From: Saxidomus purpurata
Lineage: Eukaryota > Mollusca > Bivalvia > Venerida > Veneridae
Length of the DNA stretch: 64,000 nucleotides
NCBI GenBank assembly: GCA_022818135.1
Contig: JAFMSR010000002.1
Span: 45,860,699 to 45,924,698, forward strand
Reading direction: 5' to 3'
Part shown: positions 50,498 through 61,599 of the stretch, one piece after another
Layout of the letters: each line of letters opens with the position of its first letter
How positions within the stretch are numbered: the stretch's first letter is position 1
The notes under the pieces: model-generated
Told to the model about the DNA's origin: nothing
Databases searched by the model: none
Seen by the model: only the letters and a program-made list of their open reading frames with translations
Program-made: the position numbers and the translations under genes

Positions 50498-51876
50498 AAC
50501 AAGAGCACCGCAAAGCGCAGCAAGATACGCCCGAAGTGTTGTATCAGAGAATGGGAGCAAAATTTAGGCTGTTGAAGCCCAACGGACAGGAACAAGAATA
50601 AAAAATTGAAGTTATATAAAAAAATCTAAGTCCCCAACCAGAAAATCCTAACCTGGTACAAAAATGTCAAAAAACACCAAAAAAATGCAGGTACCATTCA
50701 TGTTGTACCACAGAAAAGTTCTCGGTTTTTCCGTACTGCCAATAATATAAAAGTTACAAAATATGCTATTGATAGTAACATAAAAGGGAAGTAATTCAAT
50801 AAAAAAATTAAGCAAACAAAATAGAATCTCCCAAATAAAAACAAGAGCACTGTAATCAAGAGCAAATGCAGAGCAATATCCAAACAGTTATATGACGCTT
50901 GAACCCTAAGTGTGACCTTGACCTTAAAGTGAGCCATCCGGAACATGGCTTCTGCACATCGTCTCAATGTGGTAAACAATTGTGTCAGGTTTCTTCGAAA
51001 TCCTTCACGGGGTTCAAGAGTTACAGAGCGGAAGGGAAACAAAATCAACCCTAAGTGTGACCTTGACCTTGAATCCAGCCATCCAGAACATTGCTTCTGC
51101 ACGTCGTCTCAGTCTGGTATAATTTGTGCCAGGTTTCTTCGAAATCCTTCAAGGGGTTCAAGAGTTACAGAGCGGAAGGGAAACAAAATCATATGACCTT
51201 TGACCGCTAAGTATGACCTTGACCTTGAATCCAGCCATCCGGAACATTGCTTCTGCACGTCGTCTCAGTCTGGTTAACATTTGTGTCAGGTTTGAAATCC
51301 TTCAAGGGGTTCAAGAGTTACAGAGCGGAAGGGAAATTGCTAACGGACAGACGGACGGACGGACGGACGGACGGACAGACGGACGGACGGACGGACGTCC
51401 GGAACATTGCTTCTGCACGTCGTCTCAGTCTGGTTAACATTTGTGTCAGGTTTCTTCGAAATCCTTCAAGGGGTTCAAGAGTTACAGAGCGGAAGGGAAA
51501 CAAAATCATATGACCTTTGACCGCTAAGTATGACCTTGACCTTGAATCCAGCCATCCGGAACATTGCTTCTGCACGTCGTCTCAGTCTGGTTAACATTTG
51601 TGTCAGGTTTCTTCGAAATCCTTCAAGGGGTTCAAGAGTTAGAGCGGAAGGGAAACAAAATCATATGACCTTTGACCGCTAAGTATGACCTTGACCTTGA
51701 ATCCAGCCATCCGGAACATTGCTTCTGCACGTCGTCTCAGTCTGGTTAACATTTGTGTCAGGTTTCTTTGAAATCCTTCAAGGGGTTCAAGAGTTACAGA
51801 GCGGAAGGGAAATTGCTAACGGACAGCCGGACACCGAGGCGATAACATAATACGTCCCTTCGGGCGTATAAAAAGT
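50498..51876 (-). mobile_element. family E tandem-core element(s)
   Basis: Left end AACAAGAGCACCGCAAAGCG at 50498, then ATACGCCCGAAG. Right end ATACGTCCCTTCGGGCGTAT (hairpin) at 51851-51870, whose CTTCGGGCGTAT is an exact 12-base complement of the left block. Cores of about 155-163 bp carry 'aagtatgaccttgaccttga', 'cggaacattgcttctgcacg' and 'gttacagagcggaagggaa'. A second left terminus AACAAGAGCACTG at 50840, after an A-run, marks a nested copy that shares or lost the other end. Confidence 0.8.
51343..51397 (+). repeat. (GGAC)n microsatellite inside the E element
   Basis: About 13 GGAC/AGAC units between two E cores. The non-expanded equivalent, 'aacggacagccggac', sits next to the right terminus at 51819-51833. 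Confidence 0.9.
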
Positions 51877-52032
51877 TTTTGTTTAAAGGTGAGAGTATAT
51901 CTGGATTGTTGCATTAAATCTTGTTAAAGTCAGACCAAGGAATGGATAAACGTAGACAAATGATGATCACAACAGCCTGCATGACTTTTACTCACATCGG
52001 CTAATAAACAGTAGGATAGAAATCTGTACATA

Positions 52033-53650
52033 CAGGGGGTCGGACGTAAACGATGTATCTCGGGACTTTAAGCGAGAATTCGATGTAGTTCTGGTCAAAA
52101 TGGCGGAAATTGAATGTTTTTTGGGGGGAGACGGATAAGAAAATTGGTAAGGAAAAGTTTATTTTTAATTTGATCGATCTGTTATCATGCCCTTTGTATA
52201 GCTGCATGTAATATATGAAATCGTCACACCCGTTTTGGATCGTGGACCTAAAAATAAAAAAGTTATTGAAGGGATAAATTGGTCGGTAGTGTTTATGTTT
52301 GGATTTTCCGCCGTTTTCTCTCATGTTTGGACGGTTCAGACCGCTTTACTCGAGCTTATTTGAATGCATTTCGTATAAACATGATGCGATCCATTGTTAT
52401 GTTATGTGTGCACGTTTCCAAAACGAACTTTCGCCGATTTTTTTAACTTTAAACTGATTTCGATGTATCTCGGGTCGTTTTAAGACGATTTGATGTATCA
52501 CCGGGTTCCAAAAGCAATTTCGCACTAACCCAAAACTAATAAAACTCGATGATTTTGTTATTTATGAAACTTTTTTCGGTGTTCATGCAAAATGAACGAC
52601 ATAATAGGCTGGCGCGACTCATGGATTTGCCGATCCAATTCTGTCGTTCATTTCGCATGGACACCTAACAATATCATTATGTTATTGTTTTTAGACAGCG
52701 AGAGGATATATAATGAACACACAGATAACATTACACCTTCTCTTTAGACGTACATATCATGCGAACTGTTTTGACAAAGTATTCAAACTTGTTCTACCTT
52801 GCTTGTTTAGATACAACTTGTGGAGACTAACATTGTGTTGGACTGTATACGGTTTTTACGTGCACACTTATTCTGCCATCTACAATAAACCTCTAAATTT
52901 CAGCTGCCACAATGCCTGTAACTAAAGGATTTCTGTTAAAAAATGCACGAATAGATAAAAAGATTAGCTACATATAGATATATTAATTTTGTTTCATTCA
53001 GCATAACATGTTGACAGCAAATGTTTGTTGATTCAGTTTAATACCATTCGATTTTGTGTTATTTAATTCCATGGTCGAGAAAACACTAGTGTGGGCAGCA
53101 GCCGCACTGGTTCGCAATTTACACATGGTACATCATCCATGCTGTCCGTTGGTTGACCGTTTACAGTTGCTTTTGGAACCCGGTGATACATCAAATCGTC
53201 TTAAAACGACCCGAGATACATCGAAATCGGTTTAAAGTTTAAAAAATCGGCGATAGTTCGTTTTGGAAACGTGCACACATTACATAACAATGGATCGCAT
53301 CATGTTTATACGAAATGCATTCAAATAAGCTCGAGTAAAGCGGTCTGAACCGTCCAAACGTTGGAGAAAACGGCGGAAAATCCAAACATAAACACTACCG
53401 ACCAATTTATCCCTTCAATAACTTTTTTATTTTTAGGTCCACGATCCAAACCGGGTATGACGATTTCATATATTACATGTGGCTATACAAAGGGCATGCT
53501 AACAGATCGATCAAATTAAAAATAAACATTTCCTTACCAATTTTCTTATCCGTCTCCCCCAAAAAACATTCAATTTCCGCCATTTTGACCAGAACTACAT
53601 CGAATTCTCGCTTAAAGCCCCGAGATACATCGTTTACGTCCGACCCCCTG
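52033..53650. mobile_element. 1.6-kb element with ~485-bp inverted terminal arms
   Basis: Left arm 52033-52517 and right arm 53167-53650 are reverse complements with few differences. The ends are CAGGGGGTCGGACG...CGTCCGACCCCCTG, flanked by the 5-bp repeat ACATA (52028-52032, 53651-53655). The ~650-bp centre has a further 23-base imperfect inverted repeat (52578-52600 and 52643-52665). No transposase is visible. Each arm holds an outward-in ATG (MAEIECFLGETDKK on the minus strand in the right arm) followed by GTAAGG. CAGGG ends recall hAT, but the 5-bp duplication and long arms leave the class open. Confidence 0.85.
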
Positions 53651-54210
53651 ACATAGGTTGTACTGGTCAGAAATCTGTACATGGGTTGTACTGGTCAGAA
53701 ATCTGTACATGGGTTACACTGGTCAGAAATCTGTACATGGGTTACACTGGTCAGAAATCTGTAAATGGGTTGCACTGGTCAGAAATCTGTACATGAGTAG
53801 TACTGGTCAGAAATCTGTACATGGGTTGTACTGTTCAGAAATCTGTACATGGGTAGTACTGGTCAGAAATCTGTACATGGGTTGTACTGGTCAGAAATCT
53901 GTACATGGGTTGCACTGGTCAGAAATCTGTACATGGGTTGTACTGGTCAGAAATCTGAACATGGGTTGTACTGGTCAGAAATCTGTACACGAGTAGTACT
54001 GGTCAGAAATCTGTACATGGGTTGTACTGGTCAGAAATCTGTACATGTGTAGTACTGGTCAGAAATCTACATGGGTTGTACTGGTCAGAAATCTGTACAT
54101 GGGGTAGTACTGGTCAGAAATCTGTACATGGGTTGTACTGGTCAGAAATCTGTACATGGGTTGTACTGGTCAGAAATCTGTACATGGGGTAGTACTGGTC
54201 AGAAATCTCG
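53651..54210 (+). repeat. 28-bp minisatellite, ~20 units
   Basis: Unit about 'tggtcagaaatctgtacat' + 'gggttgtac', with alternation ttg/tag/tac before 'actgg'. A partial unit ('gatagaaatctgtacata') lies on the far side of the long-inverted-repeat element, so that element inserted at the edge of this array. The encoded VRNLYMG repeats have no coding support. Confidence 0.9.
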
Positions 54211-54504
54211 ACAATTACTGATAAACAAACAAACAACACAAATTAAACCATAAATCAATTCTTTTAAATGTCTTTTTTAACACTTTTGCACGGAGTTAAC
54301 AAAATATTCTTGTACATGTATGCAATAAAAACATATTTACGCTTCAAAAGCAAACATATTTAAAAATGTGCAAAAATGAATGAGATGCTGATACACATAT
54401 TTCCTACAGCAATATCTCTGAATTGTAAATGTTTCACAAGATTTTATAACAACTTTAAACATCCAGAGCCTACATATGTGAATGTCTATATATAACTGCT
54501 TCCG

Positions 54505-56590
54505 TTACTTTGTTGAAAAAAGGTCACTAATCTTGCTCTGTAAACATGGAACCTGAGACTGCATATCAGATGCAATAACTGAAATATCCATCACAGCACT
54601 AAGAAACTTAGCATGTCCCTTCTGACAAGCAAACGCCTTCAGCTTTTCAGTGCACTGTGACATGTCAATTAGAGAACACGCATTTTCAACAATTTCTTCA
54701 TTGTCACTTTCATCATCACTGACTGCATCCCTTGTTTCCTGTGCATCTTTCAAAAGCTCACTAGCCGGTAAATCCCAGTTCACTATGTTTGTGTCACAAA
54801 CAGGCAAATCCTTATCCTCCTCAATCAACTCTTTTATGTTTCGACCATAAATGTCAATAGTTCTAGCTTAGCCAACAATATACTATCATCTTCATTCTCA
54901 TCGTCGCTATCATCCCCATCAGGTGTCACCTCAGACCTTAACACATTAAATCCGCATTTGTCAAAATACTTCACAATTGTTGATACCTCCAGCTCTCTAC
55001 ATGCACGACTTATCCAGTAAATCGTATCCAGAACTGTTGAGATCCCATGAGTGAAGAATGTTCCATCTGACTGATAATTTATTTTAATTAATATGTTGAC
55101 TTTGGTACTTGTAGAACTTCAGCTTAACTGTTTGAATGATGCCCTGGTCCAAGAGCTGGGCAACTGATGTTGTGTTGGGCAGGAGAAACACTGTTTTCAC
55201 ATTTTTCAGTTCAATGTTAGGATGATTGTGAAGGTGCATTATCCATAAACGTAAGAATTTTCATTCCTTGCTTCCTCATTTTTTGTGTCGCCCTTTCGGA
55301 GAAAAGGCAAAACATAGGGATCGCTTTGTCGGTCCTTCGGTCCGTCCGTCCGTCACACAAACTTAACGTTGGCTATAACTTTGCCATTTCTTAAGATTTC
55401 TTCATCAAACTTTACAATTGTATTGCTTATGACAATAGGGTCATGATGCCACCAAATTTTGTAGGTCAAAAGCATATTTGACAGAGTTATGCCCCTTTTT
55501 GTACTTAGATTTTGTCATGAAAACTTAACGTTGGCTGTAACTTTGCCATTTCTTAAGATTTCTTCATCTAACTTTCAAATTGTATTGCTTATGACATAAG
55601 GGTCGTGATGCCGCCAAAGTTTGTAGGTCAAGGTCATATTTGACAGAGTTATGCCCCTTTTTATACTTAGATTTTTGCTATAACTTTGCCATTTCTTAAG
55701 ATTTCTTTATCAAACTTTCAAATTGTATTGCTTATGTCAAAAGGGTTGTAATGCCACCAAATTTTGTAGGTCAAGGTCTTATTTGACAGAGTTATGCCCC
55801 TTTTTGTACTTAGATTTTGTCACGAAAACTTAATGTTGGCTATAACTTTGCCATTTCTTAAGATTCCTTCATCAAACTTTCAAATTGTATTGCTTATGAC
55901 ATAAAGGTCATGTTGCCACCAAAGTTTGTAGGTCAAGGTCATATTTGACAGAGTTATGCCCCTTTTTACACTTAGATTTTGTCACAAAATTGTTGGTTAT
56001 TCTGACAAAGCATAAGAGGGCGACACAAGTGTTCTACTGAACACCCATCTAGTCTGTCCACAGACTTAATCCACTCTACCAACAACTTGCTTGTCATCAA
56101 AGACTTGGTGTTATTTCTGTATGTCATAGATAACATGTCAACTTTGACTTTTGAGAAACACCTAGGGTTAGTAGATTTACCAATTACTAAAGGAGTGAGC
56201 TTCTCTCCTGTCTTACTTTAACACAGAGCAACAGTTATCCTATTTTTAGCCTGTTTCCCACCTCCACAATCAGAACCTGCTTGCATGAATGTTGTCCTTT
56301 TATCATCCTTAAAGAAACTCCCTGTTTATGTCCCTTGTTTCCTACCCTTCACAGACTGATGGAATTTTCGATTTCCAGTTATTGACAGTTTTGCTATCAT
56401 CATCACGTTCACCACTCATTTTTTTTAACATTAAATTATTTCGTTTTACAAATTTCTCCAACCAGCCATTTGATGCTTTGAAATCATTCAAACCAAGATC
56501 AGTTGCGTACTGCCGAGCTCTTTCCTGAATTAAAGGTCCCAAAAGAGGGATCTTCCTTGCATTTGAGTCGTCACATCGTCACGTGTAAAT
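54505..56590 (-). pseudogene. pogo/Tigger-like transposase (CENP-B HTH + DDE), broken and interrupted
   Basis: On the minus strand, 56542-56345 encodes GPLIQERARQYATDLGLNDF and NGWLEKFVKRNN, a CENP-B-type helix-turn-helix; the preceding ~15 codons continue upstream, and an N-terminal psq-type HTH is not found. After a frameshift near 56340, 56310-56055 encodes the early DDE-domain blocks TFMQAGSDCGGGKQAKNRIT and TPLVIGKSTNPRCF. A family C element then intervenes (55279-56052). The frame resumes at 55278 with MRKQGMKILTFMDNAP, carrying the second catalytic Asp, and after another shift LLDQGIIQTVK, carrying the third. A long acidic C-terminal tail ends at 54505. The NADET-type block with the first catalytic Asp is not visible. 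It would cut and paste Tigger-like elements if whole; at least three frameshifts make it a pseudogene. Confidence 0.85.
55279..56052 (+). mobile_element. family C element (copy C2), inserted in the Tigger transposase
   Basis: Opposite orientation to C1. It starts TTTTTTGTGTCGCCCT with hairpin TCGCC/GGCGA, followed by 'gtccgtccgtc', and ends with TGTGTCGCCCT's complement AGGGCGACACAA, then hairpin GTGTTC/GAACAC and CCATCTAG. About four cores. It separates two halves of the DDE domain that line up across the insertion. Confidence 0.85.
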
Positions 56591-57182
56591 GATTAAACTT
56601 AATTACCTTTTAGTTGAATCAATTATCAATTTTCAAACATATTATCAGTAAACACGCTGATTGACATATATTTCGCACTCTGTAAGTCGATAATAAAAAA
56701 GGAATCCCAACAAATCTGATCACAGGCTGACCCGAGTGATGTAATCACTACACATGTCTATTTACCAAAATTATGTATTTTTGATTTTCCAAAAATGCAT
56801 TATGAAAAGCTTTTCTGGTCAAAATTTTGATGAGCGGTTAGTGTTCAAGAGGTTTTCTGTCAATTTGTGATGAAAAATAGTGGCCGTTGGCCGGAGTTTG
56901 GAGGTGACCATTGGTATCATATAGAAAAACCAACAGGGGGAATTCAAATTGGCTGTTGTAAGGAGGTGGCTGTTGGTAGGTGATCATTAGTGGAGGTTAC
57001 ACTGTAGTTCATTTAACTCTGAATATCACGATACGGGAATTTGTAATGCGGTATGTATCAGCCAAGCTCTGTAATGCAATATACTGGTAAACTGTTGCAC
57101 CACTATAGTATTTATTAATGCTAATCAATATTTAATTAATTTTATTGTATTAAAATTGCAAAAAAGTGAAGAAATATATTTA

Positions 57183-58100
57183 AACAAGAGGGCCAAGATG
57201 GCCCTTAATCGCTCACCTAGCTACCATTGGCTAAAATACAAGGTTATCAATATCAGAAAGGGTCAATTTTGACCTGGGCGACATGATTTGAACATTCTTA
57301 GAAGATATCAACTAGGCAATGATACATGCCAAATATCAAAGCTCTAGGCCCTATTGTGTTTTCAGAAATAAAGATTTATTAATTTTTCATACACAAGCCT
57401 ACATTGTATGTAAAAATAAGTGACCACCGGGTGGGGTCAATTTTGACCCCGGGGTCATAATTTGAACAATCTTGGTAGAAGTCCACTAGATCATGCCACA
57501 TGCTAAATATCTAGGCTCTATGCTTTGTGCTCTCAGAGAAGAAGATTTTTAAAGTTTTTCCGATATAAGCCCATGTAAAAACAAGTGACCCCTGGCTGGG
57601 TCAATTTTGACCCTGGGGTCATAATTTGAACAAGCTTGGTAAAGGTCCACTAGGTTATGCCACATGCCAAATATCTAAGCTCTAGGCCTTGGGGGTTTCA
57701 GAGATTTCTAAAGATTTTTCCATATTAGCCTAGGTATGTAAAAACAAGTGACCCCCGAGCGGGGTCACTTTTAACTCAGAGGTCATAATTTGAACAAGCT
57801 TGGTAGAGGTCAACTAGGTAATGCCACATGCCAAATATCTAAGCTCTAGGCCTTCCTGTTCTTGAGAAGATTTTTAAAGTTTTTCCTGTTTGTTGCCATA
57901 GCAACCAGAGTTCTGCATAGAATGAAATAATTTGAACAACTATGAGAGGGCTTCATGCACGGAACATCCCTGGCAAATGTCATCAACATTGGCCCAGTGG
58001 TTTCAGAGGACATGTCGTTTAAAGAAAAATGTTAACGGACCTATGACAGACGCCGGACGGAATGCAATCCCAATAGCTCACTACTCCTTGGCAGCCTTTA
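57183..58100 (-). mobile_element. family B element (copy B5)
   Basis: AACAAGA + GGGCCAAGATGGCCC and GCTCACCTAG at the left; four diverged cores; 'gttgccatagcaaccagagttctgc' and 'gacgccggacggaatgcaatcccaatagctca' at the right, where the terminal hairpin has decayed. Confidence 0.8.
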
Positions 58101-58588
58101 AGTGACATTGTCAGCTGGGAACACATCCAAAGATTAAAATCAAGCAAAACCAATTTTATGATTTAATAGGTAAAAAAAACAAAATGGGCATTGTATAGAA
58201 AAAAACGGCAAGCATGCCAATTTTAACTTGCCTTCAAATTTTTATAAAGTGGGATTTCAAAAACTTTACTAGTCAAAATAGCCATATAGCAAAAATATGT
58301 CTCTGTCTTTCTAAAGCTCTGTATCTAAATCCACTTTATCAAAAATAAGCTACCTATAGCAAAATTTTTTTTTTTTTTTTTTTATTTTTTTTTTTTTATT
58401 TTCTTTTTTTAAAAAAATTTATTAACGAAGATGTGCGTTCTTCGTCTGACATGTTCAAATTTAGCGTACAAACAACCTTACCTCTTACAGTAACACCCGT
58501 CAAATGGCGATACAACTAAACGAAGTAAAAAACCACAACCATTCTTTTCGCGCCAGCACGTAAAAAGCGTGAAGTAATGGACATTAAA
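58101..58588. other. no gene; poly(T) tract
   Basis: Positions 58361-58410 are nearly pure T with a few A and C. The rest shows no gene or repeat that I recognise. Confidence 0.5.
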
Positions 58589-59247
58589 CAGGCTGATGAA
58601 ATTGCCCAATCGGGCTTTCGAAAATCAGCTTTTTTAAAAATGATTTTCTTCACTTTGAAAAGGTGTGAACACGTCAAGTGTAATAAAAACATCTGAAAAA
58701 GAGTTAAAAAGTACAGAATTTTTTATGTTTTCCTGCATAAATTTGTCTCCGAATTGTCAAGAAAATACATTTTTGGCATTTTCTTTTAAACTTATCGCCA
58801 GAAAGTTCTGAAACAGCTCAGATTCATAGAAATCATAAAGAAACCCAAATTTAGATACACAAAGGTATAGTTTGTTGCGCTGGTCCTTTTTCTGATTTCA
58901 CATATAAAATATATGGAAACTGAAAGTAGAAGTGCCAAAAACCTGGCGCAAGAAATGGCTGGATGGATTTTGGTGAGGTGGGGTTTTTTATACCCTACTA
59001 ATGCAAATAACATTCCTTAGCTGTTTCAGAAACATTCATCAAGATTTGCACTGAACATCTTAAAAAATGTGTTTTTCAGTGATTTCAAACTTATTTTAAT
59101 TATGTTAAAAAATCTCAAGATGACTTTTATTCACTTTTTAATTTATTCTCTACATTAGAACTTTTTAATAGAATGTTAATTGTATGAAATACTCATTTTT
59201 AAAAAAGCTGATTTTCGAAAGCCCGATTGGGCAATATCATCAGCCTG
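58589..59247. mobile_element. 659-bp DNA transposon with 55-bp terminal inverted repeats
   Basis: Ends 58589-58643 and 59193-59247 are reverse complements with one mismatch in 55, beginning CAGGCTGATGA. The flanks TTAAA (58584-58588 and 59248-59252) give a 5-bp duplication; TTAA with one odd base is the alternative. The body is AT-rich without a transposase. The minus-strand frame at 58792-59013 has no recognisable domain. Confidence 0.85.
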
Positions 59248-59252
59248 TTAAA

Positions 59253-60143
59253 GGTGATACCCCGATGAAGAACTTATGTGAAGTTAACATAAAAGAAATA
59301 TAATCATAAGCACAAGGTCTGATCTAAATCGGGCTAGTCTAACTATTTCGACGCCGAAGGCAACCGATTTTACAAGCCAACATTTTGTAGTTGTTCACCT
59401 TCTGAACGGTTTGACAGTCTATAAAATGAGTCAAATCGTTCAGCCGAATGAATTAGGCTAAAATCAGGGACGTATCTCCCAAATATTCACCGCCGACAAC
59501 ATATTGGTTATATATTTTATTTTCAATAATAACACGAAATACAAGTAAATGTTTACCGTCAACACGTTCTTTCCCCCAAAGAATCCGAGTGTGAATAAAA
59601 GACCATGGTCATAGATGAATGCTTTGCGTTAATACTTATAACAGCCCAGGGCATTTGTCATTGTACTGTACTATACAAGCGTGTTCAGTGACATTTACTC
59701 AACAGACCCGTGCGTGAAAACAAATAGTACTACGATATGAGGCAACTAAAAGGGGTAAAATAAATCGCCATAATAGTTCAGTATTGACTGTTAGCCACAG
59801 AAGAAGAAAAAGAAGAAGACATTTGCAGTAGTTAAGATGGCTTGTTTAATTTTCTTTATCGTTTATATCATAAATAACTACCTTATCGGAAGGAATGAAA
59901 TATTGAATTAAAAATCATAGTTAACAAAAGCCTTTCTAAATCATATCATTCCCCTTTAGAAACCTCAAACGTCTATCAACGTCATTGGCCTTTTCTACGG
60001 AAACGACCGAGCGATGTCCCGTGCGCAGGTCAAGGCTAAGTGATGACTGCAATTGCGAACTTTAAATGAAAATAGCACTGTCAATGCTGGATAAAGTGAA
60101 TCTACCATGTTCATGAGTTCCCACTAAGTTCGAGGGTTGAGAT
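59253..60143. other. apparently unique DNA, no gene seen
   Basis: Less repetitive than its surroundings. Contains a short GAA/AGA-rich run at 59801-59820 and mixed-composition sequence near 59970-60060. No coding frame is convincing. Confidence 0.45.
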
Positions 60144-60144
60144 A

Positions 60145-61385
60145 TGTCCACAAATACGAGGCTCATTGTTTTCAGCAACATTATATCGCATTCGATTCTT
60201 TCAACATCCTTACTGCATAACAGTAAACATGGTTTTCGCCGTCGTCGTTACTGCGAGCCTCAACTCATTGAAACAAGAAACGATCTTTCAAAGGTAACAC
60301 ACAGATATACGCCATTCTACTCGACTTTAGTAAAGCCTTTGACAAGGCCCACATTCTAGACTCCTTCGGGAACTTAATCACTATGGCATTCGAGGTAGTG
60401 TACACTCTTGGATTACAAATTTGCTGTCAGCTTGTACCCAATGTGTTGTGCTTGATGGTTCCTGCTCCGCATCGGCTCCGGTGACATCAGGTGTGCCTCA
60501 GGGTAGCGTCCTTGGGCCATTGTTATTTCTTGCTTACATAAATGATACGCCATCGCGGGTCTCTTCAACAGTATATACGTCTCTTTGCTGATGAAAGTTT
60601 GAAGTAACGCACCATCCGCTGTGAAGAAGACGCAATTCAACTTTAACAGGACCTAGACAGCCTTCAGGACTGGGAGCGGGACTGGCAGATGCCGTTCCAT
60701 CCTGAGAAGTGCAAAGTCATGCACATCAGCACCAAACGCAGCATTATTAAGGGTCCATATACATGTACCATTCATGGCAACCATCTCCTCAGATCTCTCC
60801 TGGAAAAACCATGTAAACAACATCACCAAAAAAGCAAACTCAACCATGTCATTCATCAGGAGAAGCATAACATCATGTTCACAAAAAGCCAAGTCGAATG
60901 CTTACCGTCCATACGTCCGACCAACCCTGGAGTACTTCTCATCTGTATGGTCCCCACACACTGACTACCTGATCAACCAAATTGAAATGGTCGAGCGCAG
61001 GGCAGCTAGATTATTAAACATGAATATACAAAGACAAACAGCGTCACAGACATGTACGCGGACCTAAAGTGGGAATCTCTACAGTGCCGCCGAAATGCTG
61101 CACGGGTCACAATGTTCTTCAAAATTCTTAACAACTTAGTTGACATCACACCAAGTCCTCCTCTTAAACAAGACACATACAGCTATCTGCAAAGAAAACG
61201 GCATATCTTACCACTTTCTATCCGGCGACCATTGTTCTCTGGAATCGGCCTCCACCATTGGTAGTCAACCAGCCATCCCTCGAAGGGTTCCAGTCGGCCC
61301 TTGGGAGACTGGGTTCCAACTAACTTCATCCTTAATGTTTTTATCATCTTTTATCATCACTGTATAAAGAACTTTTATTTGTAAA
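60145..61385 (+). pseudogene. non-LTR retrotransposon reverse transcriptase, frameshifted
   Basis: Blocks of a Jockey/CR1-like LINE RT follow in order but in changing frames: KHGFRRRRYCEPQLIE (about 60230), AILLDFSKAFDKAH (about 60313, first catalytic Asp), GIRGSVHSWI (about 60390), SGVPQGSVLGPLLFLAYIND (60487-60545), RLFADES (about 60580), DWQMPFHPEKCKVMHIS (about 60680), SSDLSWKNHVNNITKKA, YVRPTLEYFSSVWSPHT and ERRAARLL (about 60990). The catalytic pair reads FADE instead of FADD/YADD, so the second Asp is changed. Frameshifts or stops occur near 60300, 60360, 60590, 60640, 60780 and 61050. Both ends are missing, and there is no 3' tail. Confidence 0.85.
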
Positions 61386-61599
61386 TAGCTTCCTGACTGC
61401 CACGAGTCACAGTATTTTAAACAAATCGCAAGAATACTCTTCTAGAGGGATACGATTACGAAATACCATGATATGTATTAAAAGTGGGTAAAAGTGGCCC
61501 TATAATTAAATACTCCTGTAAAATTCTTTTAATCACATAAATAAAAGTGTCGATAGTTACGCATATTACAAAGGAAGAGTCCATTATAGAACACCGAAA

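Larger units (their letters stand above)
50340..57004 (-). mobile_element. pogo/Tigger-like DNA transposon, heavily invaded
   Basis: Left end CAGTGCAACCTCC (50340) and right end GGAGGTTACACTG (57004) are inverted repeats, flanked by TA at 50338-50339 and 57005-57006, as for the Tc1/mariner superfamily. Subterminal 'ggctgttg' blocks occur near both ends. The transposase remnant at 54505-56590 reads inward from the right end. The 6.7-kb length is mostly later insertions: family E, the long-inverted-repeat element with its minisatellite, and family C. The original element was probably nearer 2.5-3 kb. Confidence 0.7.

Noticed and set aside
51318..51575. Frames rich in RTDGRTDG/SVCPSVRPS
   Set aside because: Translation of the (GGAC)n microsatellite and E cores.
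53658..54253. Repetitive VRNLYMG/WSEIC protein frames
   Set aside because: Produced by a 28-bp minisatellite that lacks stops in several frames; unit length is not a multiple of three.
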